Of a stretch of DNA of 54,289 nucleotides, positions 50,204 to 54,289 are shown one piece after another. Both the position numbers and the translations under genes were made by a program. This DNA is from an uncultured Acetatifactor sp. (GTDB lineage: Bacteria > Bacillota > Clostridia > Lachnospirales > Lachnospiraceae). The DNA is taken from NCBI GenBank assembly GCA_910586775.1, contig CAJUJN010000026.1, positions 1-54,289 of the forward strand, given 5' to 3'. The first letter of the stretch is position 1. Every line of letters begins with the position of its first letter. Below the pieces are notes generated by a model, which did not search any database, had not been told where the DNA came from, and saw only the letters and a list, made by a program, of their open reading frames with translations.

Positions 50204-51049
50204 CTATCCCTGCTCCTTTTGCGTCAGTTCCGCCAGCATACGCCGGGCATCTTCTACAACATACAAAGTTCCGCCCTCCCGGATTGCATATTCCAGATGG
50301 GTTTTGGCATTCTTTAGTTCTCCACAGACAATATCAACATCCGCAAGGCATACGGCAGAAACCACCTTTTGAATCTTTGCTGTATATCTGGCACTTCGGG
50401 CTTCCTCCATACGGCGGTATGTCTCATGATCCCCCCGCCATAGGGCCAGGCTGGCATCCATAACGTTCAGCAGCTCCTGCCCTGTTCTCTGTAAGGATGC
50501 TTTTGTGAATGAGGAAACAAGAACCTCTGCCTCATGTTTAACCTGCATTGCCCTTTCCAAATCTTCCATTTTTTTATAACAGTTAAAACGAATGTTCAAA
50601 AGAGAAATCTGATAATTAACACTTAATTTGTACTTTCGCAAAGGCTCCGCCAAAGCTAAGGCATCAGAAAACTGTCCAGACCACATAAGGCCGGATGCCT
50701 CATTGATACGGATAGCCACGGCGCTCCGCTTTCTTTTATGTACCTTTTCAAGCAGGCGCATCACCTGAACATAGGTTACCGGATCGCAGTTCTGGTTCAG
50801 GATCAGATTCAGAGACATAAAATCCCAGGAAATCCAGATGTTGATTGGAAAAGTGACCGCAATAAGAATGAACAGTTTAAGTAAAACATCTGCCATGCCA
50901 TCATCACCCCACCAGATTCCTCTAATATTGATAATGATATGTAGCAGTAAGATCAGTATGAGAAGCCCCTGCTTAGCCCGAAGTCTTTTTTTGTATTGAC
51001 GAACAATCTCTTCCGGAGTTTTATTTTGATATTGCATAGCAGCTTTCAT
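50204..51049 (-). CDS. Hypothetical membrane protein with helical (TPR-like) cytoplasmic domain, 281 aa
   Basis: Not a recognised family. Residues 1-25 are basic (TPEEIVRQYKKRLRAKQG). Two membrane helices follow (LLILILLLHIIINIRGIW and LLKLFILIAVTFPINIWI). The C-terminal 190 residues are all-helical with a TPR-like rhythm: INEASGLMWSGQFSDALALA, YQISLLNIRFNCYKKMEDLE and ADVDIVCGELKNAKTHLEYA. The start could be 51061 or 51049; the latter places AGAGG about 11 nt upstream. It is the first of a run of orphan genes in accessory DNA. Confidence 0.65.
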   Translation of the reverse strand: MKAAMQYQNKTPEEIVRQYKKRLRAKQGLLILILLLHIIINIRGIWWGDDGMADVLLKLFILIAVTFPINIWISWDFMSLNLILNQNCDPVTYVQVMRLLEKVHKRKRSAVAIRINEASGLMWSGQFSDALALAEPLRKYKLSVNYQISLLNIRFNCYKKMEDLERAMQVKHEAEVLVSSFTKASLQRTGQELLNVMDASLALWRGDHETYRRMEEARSARYTAKIQKVVSAVCLADVDIVCGELKNAKTHLEYAIREGGTLYVVEDARRMLAELTQKEQG

Positions 51050-51265
51050 GTTTGCTTTCATCCTCTTTTCTTTCACGTTATGTTGGTACATTCCGATTAA
51101 CAGTTACTAAACCTCCACAAATTGAATGTTACTTTATATAGTTTTTATAAATGCCTGTTCAATAAATTCTTTTACTGCATATATGTCTGCAAATTTTTCA
51201 TACTTAGGGAACCCCTCTAAATTCTACATAAAAAATTTCTTCTGCTGTCATTTATACCCTCCTGA

Positions 51266-51868
51266 TCAATTTGTCCTTGTATTTTGTAAATCATCAGTCA
51301 TTTCAAAAAACTTACATTTGCACTCCGGGCAGACTGACGGAATGATCAGCGGACAAAATTTTAGTTTCGCATATTTGATATGCCGCCACTCTATATTCCG
51401 CAAACACTCCTTTTCTTTCAGGTTATCCCCTCTTTTCGGAACATAATATGGAAATGGATGCCCGCAGCAAGGACACCGCCAAAAAAGTTTTGGGGTAAAT
51501 CCAAACGGAACAGCCGCAAAAAAAATCAGAAGTGATATAGCAGCCACCACAATGAAAAACGCCAAAAACGGTCTGTTCTCTATCATGGCGCTCATTCCCA
51601 TGTTCCTGCCCCAAATAACCACGGGAATGAACAGCACCATACTGCAAACACAAGAAGCGGCAAAGCATCCCCATTGTATCAGAAATACTGCTTTCGCAAA
51701 GGCACAGCACCGCCGGAAACGGGGCGGCATCTGTGGGAAAACATATGGGAATGGTTTTGATGTATTCTCCTGCTGTAATCGCCAGTTCGCAATATCATCC
51801 GTGGGTTTTCTCATCATCCTGTCCTCTGGTGGCTCTGCTCCTGCGCAAATATTACCTGGATTTATCAT
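51266..51868 (-). CDS. Hypothetical membrane protein with two zinc-ribbon-like Cys pairs, 200 aa
   Basis: Start ATG at 51868 overlaps the stop of the preceding 60-aa ORF by ATGA, so I prefer it. A second candidate at 51817 (MMRKPTDD) has AGAGG just upstream. Two membrane segments are visible (FLIQWGCFAASCVCSMVLFI and FLAFFIVVAAISLLIFFAAV). Flanking Cys pairs (WRCPCCGHPFPYY, then SVCPECKCKFFEM) could bind zinc. No domain is recognised. Together with its neighbours it forms a small accessory cluster on the minus strand. Confidence 0.6.
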   Translation of the reverse strand: MINPGNICAGAEPPEDRMMRKPTDDIANWRLQQENTSKPFPYVFPQMPPRFRRCCAFAKAVFLIQWGCFAASCVCSMVLFIPVVIWGRNMGMSAMIENRPFLAFFIVVAAISLLIFFAAVPFGFTPKLFWRCPCCGHPFPYYVPKRGDNLKEKECLRNIEWRHIKYAKLKFCPLIIPSVCPECKCKFFEMTDDLQNTRTN

Positions 51869-52047
51869 ATCTTCAAGCCATATACAGTAACAATCCATTT
51901 CCCGATCGCTGCATATTTCAGGACTGTCCTCATAATCTCCAGTACCTGGGAAAAAGTGCTTGTACAAAGAAACAGACGGTACTGCCTGAGTCCATAGCGG
52001 CATATTCCCGTTTTAATAATCCTGTCGCCTAATTCTGCCACATTCAT
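51865..52047 (-). CDS. Small hypothetical protein, 60 aa
   Basis: Reads MNVAELGDRIIKTGICRYGL and ends VTVYGLKI. It has a GAGGG tract about 12 nt before the ATG and a 4-bp ATGA overlap with the next gene; the overlap is the main argument that it is translated. No domain is recognised. It could be the 3' remnant of a longer gene. Confidence 0.4.
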   Translation of the reverse strand: MNVAELGDRIIKTGICRYGLRQYRLFLCTSTFSQVLEIMRTVLKYAAIGKWIVTVYGLKI

Positions 52048-52081
52048 GCCAGTTTGCCCTCATTCCAAATTATTTAAAATA

Positions 52082-52357
52082 TCAGATCAGTCTGTAATTT
52101 TTTGATACTTTCAATTCCAAACACGATGCAGAAATATATTCTTTATGTTTCCATTCTCTTTCCTGTAAATAGTCATTATCGTGCATACTGATGAAATGGT
52201 CTGTTATCTCTGTATACGGAGCTATCTTTTTCACAATATGAACCAATTTATGATATATTCTGGTCAGACACTCCGGTCTTGCAATATATTCTCCCGTTTC
52301 ATTATAATATCCGGAGATTACAAATAAGCGGCTTCTTGTAATTTTTGTGAATATCAA
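52082..52357 (-). CDS. Hypothetical protein, 91 aa, probably a 5'-truncated fragment
   Basis: The sequence reads SRLFVISGYYNETGEYIARP, LTRIYHKLVHIVKKIAPYTE and LQEREWKHKEYISASCLELK. It is compact and gene-like, but the frame only opens just upstream at a TTG without a good ribosome site. An overlapping frame offers an ATG (MYFDIHKNYKKPL) that soon stops. A lost 5' end or a frameshift is likely. I cannot name the family. The 120-bp stretch upstream (52358-52472) contains GCTTATTTAG/CTAATAAGC, a weak hairpin. Confidence 0.4.
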   Translation of the reverse strand: MIFTKITRSRLFVISGYYNETGEYIARPECLTRIYHKLVHIVKKIAPYTEITDHFISMHDNDYLQEREWKHKEYISASCLELKVSKNYRLI

Positions 52358-52472
52358 AATACATTATCCGGCCGCCCATCCAGCTTTTTAATATGCTGTT
52401 GACCCTGGCGGCTGAGTGGCTTATTTAGATTGCGGGACTTCTGTTCTCACTAATAAGCTGGGATTAGAGCTT

Positions 52473-52898
52473 TTATATATTCACATCAAATACTGCCTTT
52501 ATTTGCCCATTCTCTATGAAAAACTCTATCTCAAACCAAAAATCCAGCTGTTCTCCAAAGCTCGTTGGATTGTAAGACACTATATCTCTCTTATCAATTT
52601 CAAGTCTTTCTTCATGAATATTCTCCATACAAGATCTTTCAAAATGATCTACTACAAACTTTTTACCTTCATCTTCTTCCCACATAGCTAATTGTTCAAC
52701 CAACCATTTTCCAAATCCCAAGCAGGCATTTTCTAATGTCTGCTCTGCATCAATATAAGAAGCCCATGAAAGTTTTGGTGGAATGCTGGATACAAGTTTT
52801 GCATATTCTTTGTCTGCAATTGTATCTACCATCAACCTAATCAATTCCTCTGCTTTTGACTTAAATTCCGCTTTTGACTTAAATTCCGCTTTTGCCAT
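52473..52898 (-). CDS. Hypothetical immunity-like protein, 141 aa
   Basis: A small, acidic, soluble protein. Residues 1-17 contain a repeated KAEFKS unit encoded by an 18-bp tandem repeat. The body includes LIRLMVDTIADKEYAKLVSS, CLGFGKWLVEQLAMWEEDEG and a C-terminal antiparallel-strand-like end (FGEQLDFWFEIEFFIENGQI). Size, acidity and company in an orphan cluster resemble polymorphic-toxin immunity proteins, but no toxin is present and no family is recognised. The start at 52898 is preceded by AAGGAGG, a strong ribosome site. Confidence 0.6.
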   Translation of the reverse strand: MAKAEFKSKAEFKSKAEELIRLMVDTIADKEYAKLVSSIPPKLSWASYIDAEQTLENACLGFGKWLVEQLAMWEEDEGKKFVVDHFERSCMENIHEERLEIDKRDIVSYNPTSFGEQLDFWFEIEFFIENGQIKAVFDVNI

Positions 52899-52995
52899 TT
52901 TTCTCCTCCTTGATAAAATTTATTTTTTATCACAATGCCGGACAATCCCAAATAAAACTGTCCGTCATAGCTCCAACCCCGCCTACACTTTTTGT

Positions 52996-53721
52996 TCACT
53001 GAAAAGCATTTTCGGTAAGTAAGATTTCATAAGCCTTTTTCTCCAGGTACTCCCGATGCTCATTACTAACAGGCTCATAAGATGTCCCTGCCACTTTCAA
53101 CCGGTTTTCAGATATATAAAATTTGATACGTGTTAAAACTCCGTCTCTTGTATCAATATCAGGCTCTGCCACATAATCAAAAGTGTAAACCGTGTGTTTC
53201 CGCGTCCAGTCCGAAGTATCCCGATAATAAATCATCGCATTTTCCGCAGGTATCTTTATCAGGCCAAACAGCTTCTCATTTTCTTCTTTTCCGGGAAGAT
53301 AGAAATAGCATCGTGTTCCATTTGATGTGATGTAAAGTTCATTTTCTCCTGCCTTGTCCTGAAACAGTATCTCGCAACAACTCAGATCGGTCAAGAGCAG
53401 ATCGCTTTCTTTCAGCCAGCCTTCCACATAGCCATTGTGGTGTGGAGCCGTCCAATGCTCCGCACAAACCCAGGTTTTACCATCTTCCCGCACGCTCCCA
53501 CGCATCGCTTTGCTCCCCACATCGGGATAACGATACAATACCGAACCATTTTCATCCAAGATATGTATATCGTAGTCATAGGTTTTCTCGTAATCATCCG
53601 CTTTTTCCCATTGAAGATAACAAGAACTTCCCTCAATGGGAGACTTTTCATCATAAGTATAACAATCCCTGCTATAGCCGGACGGATATATTACTTCATT
53701 ATAAACGCCTTTGTCCTCGCG
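52996..53721 (-). pseudogene. Hypothetical gene, 5' end removed at the IS1380 junction
   Basis: The frame is open from 53721 to the stop at 52996, about 241 codons. It begins directly at the junction with transposase sequence and has no start signal there. A TTG at 53559 could serve, but codons upstream (YPSGYSRDCYTYDEKSPIEG, YDYDIHILDENG) read as the same protein. Other segments are WTAPHHNGYVEGWLKESDLL, a YITSNGTRCYFYLPGKEENE stretch and YEPVSNEHREYLEKKAYEIL. No domain is recognised. It is probably a secreted or cytosolic accessory protein beheaded by transposition or deletion. Confidence 0.55.
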
Positions 53722-54269
53722 TCATTGCCGGAATCCAGCCGCACAAGGAGTGGCTCATCTGTGATCTCCCGGCACAGGCGGACCGTCTCCCGCAGGAACT
53801 CCGGCGTATGCTTCTGGCAGTGCTGTTTCCCTTCACGGAGTTCGCAGTTGATGAGATAGCCCTCGGTTCCTGTATATGCCATGATGGGAGCATAACCGTC
53901 ACATCCCTTATAAGTCCTGGAGACGCCCTGTTTGTGCGTCTTTGAATTGTCAAAAGGCGTGACATCTATATCTACCGGGACATAACCGTTCGGAAGCCTG
54001 CCCGGGACGATGCCGTTGGATTTGAGCATCTCTGTGTTCTCAGAAAGGATCTGAGAGCGCAGGGAAGCGCCGATGTCATCCATACGCTGGCGCAGTGTCT
54101 CTTCGGAAGGGATACTTCTGGTAATGCCAGGAGCATATTTATAGAATTCCTGGTCATCATCAAACTCATGGACGGATTCGCAGGCCGGCTTCCCCATGGA
54201 AAGCAGCCCGATATAGGTGAGCAGGATATCTACATTCTCATACTTCGCATACTGATATATGCTAAAGAA
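53691..54269 (-). pseudogene. IS1380-family transposase fragment, both ends missing
   Basis: The reading frame begins inside the family N-terminal domain (ENVDILLTYIGLLSMGKPAC). It continues through GITRSIPSEETLRQRMDDIG, YVPVDIDVTPFDNSKTHKQG (the first catalytic Asp region of the DDE core), YAPIMAYTGTEGYL, ELREGKQHCQKHTPEFLRET and LLVRLDSGNDA. After SGNDA (about 53718) the family sequence stops and eight unrelated codons lead to TAA. About 190 of the usual 430 or so residues remain, and no terminal inverted repeat is seen at the inner break. The outer end runs into the window edge. Confidence 0.85.
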
Positions 54270-54289
54270 TTATAAAAATCAATTGCTCC

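Overview
The window looks like part of the chromosome of an anaerobic, low-to-mid-GC Firmicute, most likely a Lachnospiraceae-type clostridium. Support: strong AGGAGG-type ribosome sites, sigma-A promoters, a ptb-buk butyrate module, a 1431-residue double 2-hydroxyacyl-CoA dehydratase activase, the era/yqzL/recO/glyQS block, a ferredoxin-type aldo/keto reductase and several proteins known mainly from gut Clostridia. Assignment below family level is inference. Most genes lie on the minus strand. Both ends fall in mobile-type sequence (VirD4 at the left, an IS1380 transposase at the right), as expected if this is a draft or metagenomic contig broken at repeats.

Layout. 1-1937: tad/Flp-pilus pair tadZ-cpaF (minus). 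tadZ carries a one-base frameshift, and cpaF turns in frame into a VirD4 coupling protein exactly at its Walker A. 2182-6110: small XRE regulator, MATE exporter, NhaC antiporter, hexapeptide acyltransferase. 6443-12268: divergent hexuronate locus (uxaB-uxaA minus; LacI regulator-uxaC plus) with a perfect palindromic operator at the uxaB promoter start. 12676-14700: butyrate kinase and phosphate butyryltransferase. 14871-20042: an HscC-type Hsp70 and a 1039-residue J-domain/TPR partner. 20593-25992: glycyl-tRNA synthetase, a lipoprotein with a paired dyad at its promoter, recO, a yqzL-like microprotein, era and a DUF4349 lipoprotein. 26452-31982: M16C metallopeptidase, an orphan protein, a truncated sigma-70-like protein and a rhomboid-like membrane protein. 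32105-36675: the giant CoA-dehydratase activase behind a 240-nt structured leader. 36918-44882: LysM protein, alaS, anti-sigma/ECF sigma pair and enolase. 45055-45601: type III (TenpIN-like) toxin-antitoxin candidate. 45649-48923: ferredoxin-type aldo/keto reductase, an aspS 3' remnant and gpmI. 48924-54289: decayed accessory DNA with a relaxase tail, a run of small orphan membrane or immunity-like genes, and an IS1380 fragment that beheads the last of them.

How the genes work together: uxaC, uxaB and uxaA convert glucuronate/galacturonate towards 2-keto-3-deoxygluconate. Enolase and GpmI feed lower glycolysis and ptb-buk make ATP from butyryl-CoA. HscC and the J-TPR protein form a likely chaperone pair. 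The most unusual signals are the CpaF/VirD4 chimera, the structured leader, the type III TA locus, a dispersed ~67-bp inverted-repeat family (32303, 37967, 38349), the dual-dyad promoter at 22791-22860 and the sigma-like protein that lacks its promoter-recognition regions.
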